DNA of 64,000 bases from Sarcocystis neurona (Eukaryota; Apicomplexa; Conoidasida; Eucoccidiorida; Sarcocystidae): contig KL647315.1 of the NCBI GenBank assembly GCA_000727475.1, positions 69,528 through 133,527 on the forward strand. The letters are read 5' to 3'. Both the position numbers and the translations under genes were made by a program. Positions 37,101-43,320 of this stretch are shown in pieces (position 1 is the first letter of the stretch; each line of letters begins with the position of its first letter). The notes under the pieces were generated by a model, which searched no databases, was not told where the DNA came from, and saw nothing but the letters and a program-made list of their open reading frames with translations.

Positions 37101-37298
37101 TGCTCCTCCTGTTGCTTCTGCTGGTGTTGCTGGACTACACATCGACTTCCAGCGCGCACCTGTTGCTATTGCTGCTGCTCCGGCAACTGTTGGGTCCGCT
37201 TCTGTCGCAGCAGCTATTTCTGTTGCTGCTGCTTCTGCCGCTGGAGCAGCACTTGCTGCTGGCGTTGCGGAGCTGGGTGCTGGTAAACGTGTTTGATT
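12833..37298 (-). CDS. Gene B: giant HPR/RAP-like protein, organellar RNA-binding candidate (gene span)
   Basis: This is a minus-strand gene built from exons 37298-35457, 33283-32149, an unresolved middle (about 32.1-29.5 kb, including an assembly gap), then 29483-24197, 23006-21545, 20361-19781, 19162-19072, 17261-16715, 16498-16389 (tentative), 14809-14282, 13872-13814 and 12914-12833. Every listed junction downstream of 29483 joins in matching phase. The product would exceed 3800 residues. Between Ala/Gln/Ser homopolymers sit several 30-40-residue helical units such as CHAIADALTALAEAG and LSPAAIARALLPIASAL, the pattern of heptatricopeptide repeats in apicomplexan RAP proteins. The C-terminal exons resemble a RAP domain. 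Known members of that family act in mitochondrial or apicoplast RNA processing. The function here is inference; splitting into two genes at the gap is possible. The start codon is not identified. Confidence 0.5.
12985..13170. repeat. Diverged direct repeat, about 110-bp unit, two copies
   Basis: gcctg followed by tgactatgtacat occurs at about 12990 and 13105. In both copies it is followed some 50-60 bp later by gttcctcgaccgcac or tttctcgaccgcac. The copies have diverged and differ in length. This lies in the last introns of the large minus-strand gene. Confidence 0.5.
13814..13872 (-). CDS. Gene B micro-exon
   Basis: The acceptor gtttttatttagtggcag (AG at 13874-13873) enters in phase 0, matching the previous donor. 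The frame EAVESEETNQFDT followed by a Cys run ends at CTAG|GTGGAT (donor 13813) in phase 2. At 59 bp it would be small, and it is supported only by splice sites and phase. Confidence 0.3.
14282..14809 (-). CDS. Gene B exon, RAP-like N-terminal half
   Basis: The acceptor gtactgctgcag (AG at 14811-14810) opens a phase-0 frame and a GTG|GTGAGA donor (14281) closes it in phase 0, giving 176 codons. It reads SFVSEEAAAFLVQHTLG, then QQEVLRTVLRLSRL, a long Gln/Glu-rich insertion, then KPSIKIVRVEMVAGPYCV. In RAP domains a helix of the type LQxEVxxxLxxL precedes a strand ending in EVDGPxHF; the two segments here match that order and shape, though the core reads VEMVAGPY and the acidic residue before GP is replaced. 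The assignment is therefore tentative. Plus-strand ORFs here (14152-14844, 14334-14975) are Cys/Ser/Leu-rich shadows. Confidence 0.5.
15630..16110 (+). repeat. Purine-rich intronic stretch
   Basis: Gene B intron sequence with strong A/G enrichment on the plus strand (pyrimidine on the gene's sense strand), clearest at 15640-15780 and 16030-16110. ORFs here are Lys/Glu/Arg or Phe/Leu/Ser only. Confidence 0.6.
16126..16162 (+). repeat. (GT)n microsatellite
   Basis: An uninterrupted GT run of about 17 units in a gene B intron. Confidence 0.9.
16389..16498 (-). CDS. Gene B tentative small exon
   Basis: The acceptor gtttgtttgagcag (AG at 16500-16499) enters in phase 1, as required. The frame reads PIFASFCFLASGPLHLSRPP and on to RVTVPR, where a GTGTGT donor (16388) would leave in phase 0, as required by the next exon. 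The total length (110 bp) is exactly the remainder needed to reconcile the two phases. However, all three frames over this segment look plausible and the donor is weak. Confidence 0.25.
16715..17261 (-). CDS. Gene B exon
   Basis: The acceptor cacgttgctgccgcag (AG at 17263-17262) enters in phase 0 to match the 19071 donor. The sequence reads RRIERHLGGYVEKQAFACVS, then Ser/Pro- and Ala-rich sequence, then GQVALKAMPALHLLPLDALL and AAQDVLQECGKPQPQ, which has the helical-repeat look. It ends at a GG|GTAATA donor (16714) in phase 1. A second minus frame over the centre is Gln/Glu-rich and is rejected because it meets a stop without a good donor. Confidence 0.5.
18036..18240 (+). repeat. Minisatellite, about 57-bp unit, four copies
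   Basis: gtagatatttgaatgttggg-type cores occur at about 18039, 18096, 18160 and 18212. Each is followed by gtgaa or gagaa and a TA-rich spacer of variable length. It lies within an intron of gene B. Confidence 0.75.
18515..18572 (+). repeat. Paired (CA)n microsatellites
   Basis: Two CA runs separated by tcgacacgcag lie in the intron between the 19162-19072 exon and the 17261 exon. Confidence 0.9.
18820..18975 (-). repeat. 15-bp tandem repeat in gene B intron
   Basis: Units like ctgctgcgttccccc (plus strand) repeat about ten times with variants. They keep frames open (SRGKRSSG on the minus strand) and mimic coding sequence, but they lie downstream of the strong 19071 donor, so they are read as intronic. 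Confidence 0.7.
19072..19162 (-). CDS. Gene B short exon
   Basis: An acceptor cggttcccctag (AG at 19164-19163) enters in phase 2, completing Arg, and the exon ends at a near-consensus GAG|GTAAGG donor (19071) in phase 0. It encodes about 30 residues (FAHLHLQKCLYCTP, then VSHVLLTE). An alternative donor (GTAAGA at 19013) would add about 20 residues of coding-like sequence but leaves the wrong phase for the next exon I support. Downstream, a 15-bp repeat begins. Confidence 0.4.
19781..20361 (-). CDS. Gene B exon
   Basis: The acceptor gtgttgctgcag (AG at 20363-20362) enters in phase 0, matching the donor at 21544. The junction reads LLLTNM then GCVSTRQLACLSTALLCSSF, a helical unit completed by splicing. 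A Ser/Arg-rich centre follows, then a second unit (YLPLATAYLVATLLRRRDAR). I end the exon at a CAG|GTGCGG donor (19780) in phase 2. Two other frames on this strand and one on the plus strand are also open, because the CTG content keeps stops rare; the chosen frame is the only one with helical units at both ends. Confidence 0.5.
20870..21290 (+). repeat. TA/GATA-rich intronic microsatellite block
   Basis: Dense (TA)n with (GATA)n at 20892-20912 and two diverged copies of a ttctgcaggcacccgacatat / tcttgcaggcaccagacatat segment (about 20955 and 21097), in the gene B intron 20362-21544. Confidence 0.7.
21545..23006 (-). CDS. Gene B exon with clear HPR-type unit at its start
   Basis: A strong acceptor (ctctttctctctctgcag, AG at 23008-23007) enters in phase 2, matching the previous donor. 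The first residues form a textbook helical repeat (CHAIADALTALAEAG followed by YTPAAALTLFRHAL). A Gln tract, a His/Gln-rich region and further helical segments follow (SFMARIVAAALKLDLLG; QQHALLLQKQLLATPLLKEK). The exon ends at NM|GTAAGA (donor 21544-21543) in phase 0. The open frame extends upstream of the acceptor into microsatellite, which is intron. This is the best single piece of evidence for the repeat family. Confidence 0.65.
23140..24120 (+). repeat. TA/GATA-rich intronic microsatellite block
   Basis: Gene B intron sequence made largely of (TA)n, GATA (23951-23966) and mixed TG/CA with no supportable exon. A short GC-rich patch at 23540-23660 has an Ala-rich minus frame but no splice support. 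Confidence 0.65.
24197..29483 (-). CDS. Gene B largest exon (about 1762 codons), helical repeats plus homopolymers
   Basis: The frame is open from beyond 29700 down to an AAG|GTGAAG donor at 24196. I place the start after the acceptor ccattgcag (AG at 29485-29484), entering in phase 1. Helical repeat units are spread along it: YEAVAAVHAQLDDTQQQLQQ near 29.38 kb, LSPAAIARALLPIASAL near 28.5 kb, LSPMSSILDAALLSHL near 27.3 kb, SVADVLPVYVRLSRSF near 26.5 kb, LPWRDVLLALLHRLLQ near 25.4 kb and PLRVAAVHVLPALARRL near 24.4 kb. They are separated by Ala-, Ser-, Gln- and Asn-rich tracts, including an 18-bp repeat coding AEAATA. The exon ends in phase 2 (AG plus C makes Ser with the next exon). The upstream acceptor choice is the least certain point. 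Confidence 0.6.
25010..25280 (-). repeat. Coding CTGTTG-type triplet array (Ser/Asn runs)
   Basis: Mixed ctg/ttg triplets on the plus strand are agc/aac in the gene B frame and give alternating Ser and Asn homopolymers with occasional Lys, Cys and Gly. The plus strand reads as a long Leu run, which is an artefact. Confidence 0.9.
25700..25800 (-). repeat. 30-bp tandem repeat in gene B exon
   Basis: Two near-identical copies of gcaggagggcgagacgcacc plus aggagcagca lie back to back. They encode two copies of a Pro/Ala-rich decapeptide (PPAAAPGASR) in the gene B frame. Confidence 0.8.
27343..27625 (-). repeat. Coding minisatellite, 18-bp unit, about 15 copies
   Basis: The unit gttgcagcttctgctgct (plus strand) repeats with single-base variants. 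In the gene B frame it encodes AEAATA-type hexapeptides with variants containing Pro, Ile and Val. The variants cluster at one end, suggesting expansion from the other. Confidence 0.9.
29531..30362 (-). other. Gene B middle region, Leu-rich open frame next to the gap
   Basis: A minus frame open to 29531 reads, after Leu homopolymer, a non-repetitive helical segment (QLVQLLLEVVTLLPFALLPL, then FRRVQVHGQLVIW) that fits the helical-repeat style of gene B. It ends with Ala-rich sequence before a stop at 29531. A donor in phase 1 near 29535-29545 would be needed to reach the next exon at 29483; only weak GT candidates are present. It is listed as probable exon material with unknown borders. Confidence 0.3.
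30066..30910. repeat. CAG/CAGCGG triplet array interrupted by assembly gap
   Basis: Almost pure (CAG)n with CGG and AAG variants (plus strand) runs up to base 30362 and resumes at 30859. All six frames are open: Ser, Gln or Ala on the plus strand, Ala, Leu or Cys on the minus strand. If it belongs to gene B the Ala frame ([12 protein letters not shown]) or the Leu frame would be used. The true length is unknown because the gap lies inside the array. Confidence 0.9.
30363..30858. other. Assembly gap, 496 N
   Basis: This is a run of 496 undetermined bases inside the CAG array. It may hide coding sequence of gene B, and a repeat collapse is likely. Frame continuity across it cannot be judged. 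Confidence 0.99.
30859..32060 (-). other. Gene B middle region, coding-like but exon structure unresolved
   Basis: Three minus-strand frames each contain helix-like segments here: DCTSAIDSERVFAASRAAVG at about 31.7 kb, SHLLPLCILPFLIVPLLLIL in a second frame over the same bases, and KTTTAATGITAVAAVQKATT just after a cccag acceptor near 31.05 kb. I could not find donors and acceptors that join them in phase from the exon ending at 32149. The region is therefore marked as probable gene B sequence containing one or more short exons, possibly also sequencing errors near the gap. Confidence 0.3.
32149..33283 (-). CDS. Gene B exon with helical repeat and 6-residue repeats
   Basis: The acceptor gctggtgcag ends at 33284 and joins in phase 0 to the donor at 35456, producing a continuous helix-like unit across the junction (EMLSKLR then LPVVSRVAAALAKTDVLLFQ). 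Gln/Glu-rich coiled-coil-like sequence follows (QRQTLVNEQQLSQQQREPKE), then VVHRIYFRILEKIIGELQL. An 18-bp tandem repeat encodes variants of SRNSDS. After that comes another charged helical segment (VEEQRREVVEAVLQITRAFA). The exon ends at a GTAGGA donor (32148) in phase 1. The phase agreement and the motif completed across the intron are the main evidence. The exact acceptor could shift by a few codons because several AGs are near. Confidence 0.6.
32418..32561 (-). repeat. Coding minisatellite, 18-bp unit, eight copies
   Basis: The unit tttctgctgctgtccgac/g (plus strand) is present eight times in exact 18-bp register. In the gene B frame it encodes hexapeptides of the SRNSDS type (variants with Lys, Leu, Gly and Asn). 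The register keeps the frame. Confidence 0.9.
33430..34115 (+). repeat. Minisatellite, about 140-bp unit, five copies, in gene B intron
   Basis: Copies begin at about 33440, 33590, 33733, 33845 and 33997. Each has gtgaaggcccagttatatacac-like sequence, a tagaaccctgcatagatac segment, a TA tract, gcaccgaaacatatacacag, and tactggtgtatatgggtagactgtct. TA tract length varies most. Confidence 0.8.
34490..35300 (+). repeat. TA/TG-rich intronic sequence
   Basis: The remainder of the 33284-35456 intron is almost entirely TA-, CATA- and TGTA-rich, with unique sequence at about 34130-34480 and 35030-35110. I see no exon in it. Confidence 0.6.
35457..37298 (-). CDS. Gene B exon (most 5' supported)
   Basis: The acceptor ctgccaacacag ends at 37299 and a GTGAGT donor begins at 35456; both ends are in phase 0, giving 614 codons. 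The exon opens with Ala/Gly/Pro-rich low complexity, has a more natural stretch (NLAFSSFLSHPAILAYINKL), and then, after another Ala-rich block, a clear helical repeat (LSPSEIVRAFQAAAALPSAK, then HELLHLMKCTDLHQLL). An acidic Glu-rich tract (ERKEEEEDEEW) comes near the end. The pyrimidine-rich tract upstream on the sense strand could be an intron branch/acceptor region or a 5' untranslated region. The first in-frame ATG inside the exon is at 37142, so either translation starts there or an upstream coding exon is missing. Plus-strand ORFs of 232-306 codons here are Leu/Cys-rich shadows. Confidence 0.55.
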
Positions 37299-37429
37299 CT
37301 GTGTTGGCAGGGCGGGGTTAAAACATTTTATATTTGTCTTTGACAAGCACGTGCTGTTCACGCAGCAGTGAAGTGGCAAGCTTGGACGCCTGTGTAAGGC
37401 CACACTCGTGCTGCTGCGGCCGCTGCTAG

Positions 37430-38640
37430 GTGGTCCGGCGAGAGACGCATGCCACAGCAAATGGCGCGAGGCGCAGGAGAGGGAAAAGAAACGAAAAGAA
37501 GACAAGCGGAAACAAATGCAAAGAAAACGAGACGAAGAAAGCGAAAGAGCAAAAGGAGGAGGTGAGGCATAGGCAGACGGTGGAAGAGAAGAAAAAGAGG
37601 AGAACGAAGAAGGACAAGAAGGAGAATGTACACAGAAAGAAGATGAGGACGTAGACAATAAGGAGGGAAAATGCGATACAGGGAGTGGACTCAAAGAGGA
37701 CGGGAAGGCGGGACCAGTGTCTGCAAAAGAAGAAAAGGAAGAAGACAGAGAGAAAATAGAAGAGAAAGGAGAAGGGGAAAAGGAGGAATACGGAGAAGAC
37801 GAGGAATACGGAGAAGATGAGGAAGACGGAGGAGAAGAGGAAGACGGAGGAAAAGAGGAAGACGGAGGAGGCGCACAAGATGGAGCAGACGACGGAAAAA
37901 AGGGAAGACACGAGTGAGGAGAGGGACTGGAGAACGAGAAGGAAATGTGGACACACTGAGAAGTGCGAGATGTAGAAGGTGGAGAATACGAAGTTACAGA
38001 GGCGAAAGGGAAGGGGGAAGAAAATGGAGAAGGGACACAGAAAGAGCGAGAAAGGACAGGGACGGAAAAAGAAGGGAAGGAAACGACAAAGGAAGAAGGA
38101 CACAATAGAGAAGGAGAAGAACAGACAAGCGAAAATACGGGAAACCGAGGAGAGGACGAAAAGGAGAGAGAATAGGAGAAAGGAAAAGAACAAAAAAACG
38201 AAGAAAAAGAATAGAGAGGACGTGCTGTCTTCGAGTGGAGCAATAGTGAAAGAAAAAGTTCGCCAGAAGGTGTTGTTCGCCTTGCGGCCCGCAAGGGGAC
38301 ATCTGGAGGCGCGTGCATCTCCCCAAGAAGTGAAGTCCAGGTGCAGAAATTCAGCTTTTAAGAAGGGGCAGCATGTGAAGAAGGAAAGTGTGAGGGGAGA
38401 AGGGGGACGGAACGGAAAACGGACTACAGAAAAGAGACAAAGGAGGTGAATATGAGGAAGAAGAGAGGAGGAAACGTAAGACAGGGGGAGTAGCGAGGGT
38501 CGTGAGGAAGACGGACAGGAAAGCAAAGATGAGAAAACAAGACGAGGACAAGAAAAAGGGAAGGGCACGTAGCAGTCGAGAAGAACAGGAAAACGACGAG
38601 AAAAAGAAGGTGTTCTCTGAAAGTAGGAAGCAGATGGAGT
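37430..38640 (+). repeat. 1.2-kb polypurine (G/A) tract
   Basis: On the plus strand the sequence is overwhelmingly A and G (for example gaggaagacggaggagaaga repeated with variants), densest at 37470-37900 and 38000-38220. It breaks briefly at 37640-37720 and 38215-38350. ORFs read Lys/Glu/Arg/Gly on the plus strand and Ser/Pro/Phe/Leu on the minus; all frames are open because of composition. It sits immediately upstream of the 37298 exon of gene B, so on that gene's sense strand it is a polypyrimidine tract. It may act in splicing, as a nucleosome-free promoter element or as a triplex-forming tract; none of this is shown. Confidence 0.85.
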
Positions 38641-39540
38641 CACACACGTGGTAGCAAAATACAACAGAGAACGGAGGAGAGGCAGCGAGCAAGAAAATCG
38701 CAAAACGGATGTAGACGCCGGCGCTGTTCGTTACGTGACAGTGAACAATTATTACACACATATGTGTGTCGCAGCAAGGGATCTCAACCGCAAAAAAGAA
38801 AAGAAGTTTACGTCCAAGAAAGAGAGTAACGCTACCTCTCCAGGATGCAAACATCTGCCGTACGAGTTTTTGGCATGTGATAACACTCCAACTGTCACTA
38901 GGGTAAGTGAGCGGAAGAGAAAATCCGAGACACACAGATGGTAAAGGACAAAAAATATCGATACAGAGACTACGTCCGGGAGAACACGTGTGTGAAGAGG
39001 AAGTGTACGAAAGGGTGAACAGTCTTCAAAGTGTTATTATAACGATAGACGGGTGTGAGAAGTACCGCAAGGACAGGAAGAGAAAAATTAGTGAGGGGCG
39101 GAACTGCAGGAAGTCGGTTTTTCTGGCAGTTGTGAAGCTGTGAAGCTGGCCCTAAGAAGAAAAGAATGAGCCCGACAGCATCGAGAGAATAAACGAGTGT
39201 GCCAATAATGTGGAAGACGTAGAGGAGATTCGATAGTAAGGACGGCGTATAGAAAGCTCGTTGTGACAGAATTGGCGAAACTACGGGAACCGGCCGGGGG
39301 TGGGTTCATCAAAAATTATAGTGGAGTGCACACGATAATACAAGAGTTTCGTCAAGTTTGTGCCACGCGGCGTAGGAGCAGAGAACTGGGTCGACAAAAC
39401 GCAGGCGCCAGCCCCCCCTCTGAAGAAGGAGGCCAAAACACGCGATGTCATAGTCGCATCTTACTGAAAATACAAAATCATTTTTGTGAGTGAAGAAAAA
39501 GGTACAGACACCAGAAAGCTCTATGGGTGTAGGAGAATAA
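38640..39540. other. Spacer, purine-leaning, no supported gene
   Basis: The sequence becomes less biased, with short ORFs on both strands. Nothing is recognised. Confidence 0.4.
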
Positions 39541-42450
39541 AAATATACATACACATACATAAGTGTCTATACACATATATACATATTGTCCTATGTGTCA
39601 GTATAAGTCAGTACTTTGGCAGAAGATGGCAAATCACACATCCGTGTGTCTGTGTGTCCTCACAAACACTACAGTAGGACCTGCACACGCCTGTGTGTAC
39701 CAAGTCTTACATAAAAGCACATTATTTGATAGGGTAGTTGAATCTAGATGACGCACACCATGGCTCGGACAAGGTTATGTGTGCAGGTCCACGCTTCAGA
39801 CTCACCTTTAGGTTCACTAACACATTAACAGAGGCACATACTCTCATTCTTCACTGTGTTTTGATCTATATGCTGACGACACATGATTCGCTGCACACGC
39901 GTTCTATTTGCTTAGGGCAGGGGCTTCCTACATGGGAAAATTGTTCCACTTCAAGCCTTACTTCCCGACTTCCCGTCCTGGACTATGTTGAAGAAGACAT
40001 TAGCGGGTTGAACAAAGCGTGTCATGGAGGTCGATTTTATTTTATTCTATCTGAAAGATCTTGCTCGCGGTGTTACACATTTCATATCTTTCGAATTTAA
40101 ATTTCACCCTTTCGCCGCCCGCATATCTCGCGTCTTTCTCTAGAACCGCTGGTCCGCGGCGACCCGTTACTCCAACGGTTCAAGTCCTTCACTTCCTCTT
40201 CATGTCTTGGATTCGCTGAAATACGACATTAACCGCACAATTTCTTCCGGCCAGGTCGTCTGTCTGTTCTCGTTCTACATTCCGTTTTCCTCCTACGTTC
40301 CGACTATGTTCAATTCTTCCCCTTCCAAACCGACATTCTCTCTTCACTTTCACGTGCAAATATCTCCTTTTAGATTTCTTCGCCATTCCTTTATGAACAG
40401 TACAAGGTACTAGACACAGGCCCTCCCGCACCCGGGGCCGCTCAAATGGAAGGAGACCGCTGGTCATGAGAAAGAACGACCGACATATTTAATAGTAGTC
40501 CCGGATTTCTTACATCGCATTAGTAGATTATAGCTGTGAGTGTTCCGCAAAGGTTCATAAGACCCTTCCCTCATATACGTGTCCACGTCCATATCAAAAA
40601 TGTGTACATATCCGTATACCCGCGCCACACCGCTGCATGTCTACAGGCCTATACGCGCGAGAAAGAGATCTGTTTCTTCAGAGTGCCGCATACTCCATTC
40701 ATTTCGCCCTACGTTGGCAATATAGTACAACTTCCACAAAATGCCACAAACTCGGCATATGTACGTGTGAAGGAGCGGCACATGTGTGCTGAGGTATTGA
40801 AAACGGCAAATTTGATTGCATGCGGCGAGAGATGTGTGCGCAGACATCGAGACTGCAACTCCCAGCGGAAGCTAGACAGCGTGGTCGAGCACGTGGGAAC
40901 GAAACCGTGTGATGTGCCAACACTTTTCCCAAAATTTCGCTTTTCAGAGTGTTCCGGTGTACACCTTTCGCTATTGGCCGTGTTCTCAGTTAATAATCTC
41001 TTCATTGTGAACTAATTTCACGCTGTAGTGTCCTCGGCTGTACACACACCAGAGTTGCACAGCTGTTCCTGTACATGGTTCGGTTTGAAAGGAATTTCTA
41101 GTGAGTTTCTCCTCGCTTTCGCCCTTCCACGAGTAAGTTGCCCTTTGACAGCGTTTTCGATCAATCCCTTCACGTATTTCTGCATTTGGGATCTTCTTCA
41201 CTTCATTATTGCCGTACAAATCCTTTGATGTGTTGCGGTGCGCGGCCGGACGCGCGGTTTCTCAGGCGACCACGTTCATCAGTCGGTCCACTCAGCCTCT
41301 TGTCTCGGCGCAGATATTTATCCCTTTTGGAGGGTTTAGTAGCTCAATTTACAGGTGTGTCTCCCTAATTCGCACAATTCTCGCTTCCTTTCATGGTAAC
41401 AAATTGGCCTGTTACGAAGACTAGCATTACTGCCGTATCACCGCCCGTCGTGTTCTTGTGCGCTCAGGGCTACGCGTGCCATACTCACGCACCTGCTTGA
41501 TAATCTTATCTGGATGCTCGACGACTGTATGGGAAGCACTACATGTCTGCCAGTATAAGCCACAGGAAGAGCCTACAACGGAGGAGACCCAAAGACGGTC
41601 TTCGTCTCTTTTGTCTCCTGTTTTCTGTTGTAGGTCTGCAGATGGTGCATCCGTTTTTTCACTGTAACGCACGTTTCCCTTCAAGATTTGCCACAAGTAG
41701 AGGTGCACGTAATACTTCTTCCTACTCACCTTCAGCCTCATCGTTGCATGCTCCACCTCATCCTGCGTCGTCTGCCAGTTCGTCCCTTATATGTGACTTG
41801 TTGCGAGGTTTGCTCTCTTTTTTCTCTCGACTTTCTTTCTCAGCGGCAATGTTGCGGCACATCTCTCCCCTCACCACACGCACTGCCATAGCGCTACCGG
41901 CGGCCACCCTCACACCATTATAAGCACCCAATAATAGTGGTGAGGCTGCCATAGCACCACGAAACAGATAGCAAGAAACACTGTAAGAGGGACGGGGTGA
42001 ACAGCTTACCCGAGCTCGGAAGCTTATGCTGAAGAGTTCTGTCTGTTCCCAGATAAATTTATCTGAATAGACCTCGCTCTGTAGAACGCGAATTTCGCCG
42101 TGATGTTCCGTAATCATGCTCGTGTTTGAACGTGTGCGTATCGTTTCAACGGTGTATCGTCATATACGCTACAGAAGAAACTGCAAACACAGTATTCTGT
42201 ATCATTTTGAAATCTTCTCTACAGTATATTTGCTGGGTAGTGTAGATGTGTACACTCGTCAACCACCTCCCACTGGCGGCGTGGCACGTGCTGCACGGAA
42301 GTGAAAAAAGAAGTCCATAAATGAGGCTGAGGAGATTTACTGCAGTGGACGTACCGTGCAGAAGGGAGAGAGAGAACAAAAAAAGCCCCGCGGCCGCAAG
42401 TTCACACAAGTGAATTTTTTTCACAGACTAGCATGAAGCAGATGACTTTT
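39540..42450. other. Repeat-poor island with unassigned ORFs
   Basis: This is about 2.9 kb almost free of TA microsatellite, CAG triplets or minisatellite, unlike everything around it. Base composition is balanced and frames on both strands give natural-looking peptides. Minus-strand examples: an ATG ORF of 119 codons (42117-41758), GLYWQTCSASHTVVEHPDKI (41756-41427) and GTAVQLWCVYSRGHYSVKLV ending at 40986. A minus-strand CTGAAG|GTGAGT donor lies near 41745. I could not join these in phase, and no family is recognised. It may be a decayed gene, a diverged surface-antigen-type gene or unique spacer. Confidence 0.3.
41758..42117 (-). CDS. Hypothetical ORF, 119 codons
   Basis: A true ATG at 42117 starts a frame (TEHHGEIRVLQSEVYSDKF) with a mid-protein hydrophobic stretch (AMAASPLLLGAYNGV) and a basic, Lys/Glu-rich end, stopping at 41758. 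Upstream on the same strand a signal-peptide-like frame (LCELAAAGLFLFSLSLLHG, about 42410-42350) lacks an ATG and is in no demonstrable splice relationship. No homologue is recognised. It could be an exon of a degraded gene. Confidence 0.2.
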   Translation of the reverse strand: MITEHHGEIRVLQSEVYSDKFIWEQTELFSISFRARVSCSPRPSYSVSCYLFRGAMAASPLLLGAYNGVRVAAGSAMAVRVVRGEMCRNIAAEKESREKKESKPRNKSHIRDELADDAG

Positions 42451-42639
42451 TTATAGCGGGAAAGGGGAACGCAGCAAACGAGAGTGCCACACCTGAAGGA
42501 ACTGCTAGCGAGGTAACTTCTGGGTGGAAGCGCATGCTGCGCATCAAAAGACAAAGGCAGGCTTCTTGAGTGCCCGAGATACATCTCCTTCTTCACTGCT
42601 CCACGCCACGACACGCACACGACACATACAGAAACTTCA

Positions 42640-43320
42640 TCCTCTACGTAGTGTGTATGTACGCATGTATATATATGTATATATATATACATATATACAT
42701 ATGTACGTATATACATATAACAGTGTGTACGTATGCATACGTGTGTACATTTACATGTGTACGTGTGCAGATAGGTATGTATATATGCATGCATATATTC
42801 ATGTATGCATACATGTGTGTGGACGCAAGTGAGTGTGCCCGCGTAGTAAATCAGAAGGGAACTATTGAAGGTGTTGTCATGTACATAAAGAAATACATAT
42901 ATGTATGCATATATATATATATATATATGTGTACGCTATTGTGTTTGCCAGGTGGCGGATTGACCCGTGGAAGAATAAAAATAAGCGTTAGTGCCAGCTG
43001 CTGCTATCAAGCGCGTTAAAATATACAGGGAGATAGACACACTGATACGGAGATATGAGTAGAATGATAGAGGTAGAAGCAGACAGATAGTAGCCATGGG
43101 TTGGGGAAAACAGATAGAACTCAGCAGGTAGCCGGATATAAAGGGAGAGACAGATGAATACATATGTAGAGAAAGAGGTAGGCTGATTACGAGAGAGAGG
43201 GAAATAGTTATACGTATAAATATATATGTATGTATATATATGTCTCTTGGCAGACCCACTCTACGTACGTAGTTGTACACCCCGAGACCGCTTGGTGTAC
43301 GTATACACCACAACGCCGCC
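42640..43320 (+). repeat. TA/CATA-rich microsatellite block
   Basis: Mixed (TA)n, TGTA and GATA-type repeats (42655-42820, 42890-42930, 43030-43250). No gene is supported. Confidence 0.7.

Noticed and set aside
37979..38449. Lys/Glu/Arg-rich ORFs in the purine tract
   Set aside because: All frames are open because of composition alone and there is no non-repetitive core.
40178..40195. ggttcaagtcc resembling a tRNA B box
   Set aside because: The flanking bases do not form a T-arm stem (only three of five pairs) and no A box or acceptor stem is found at the right distance.
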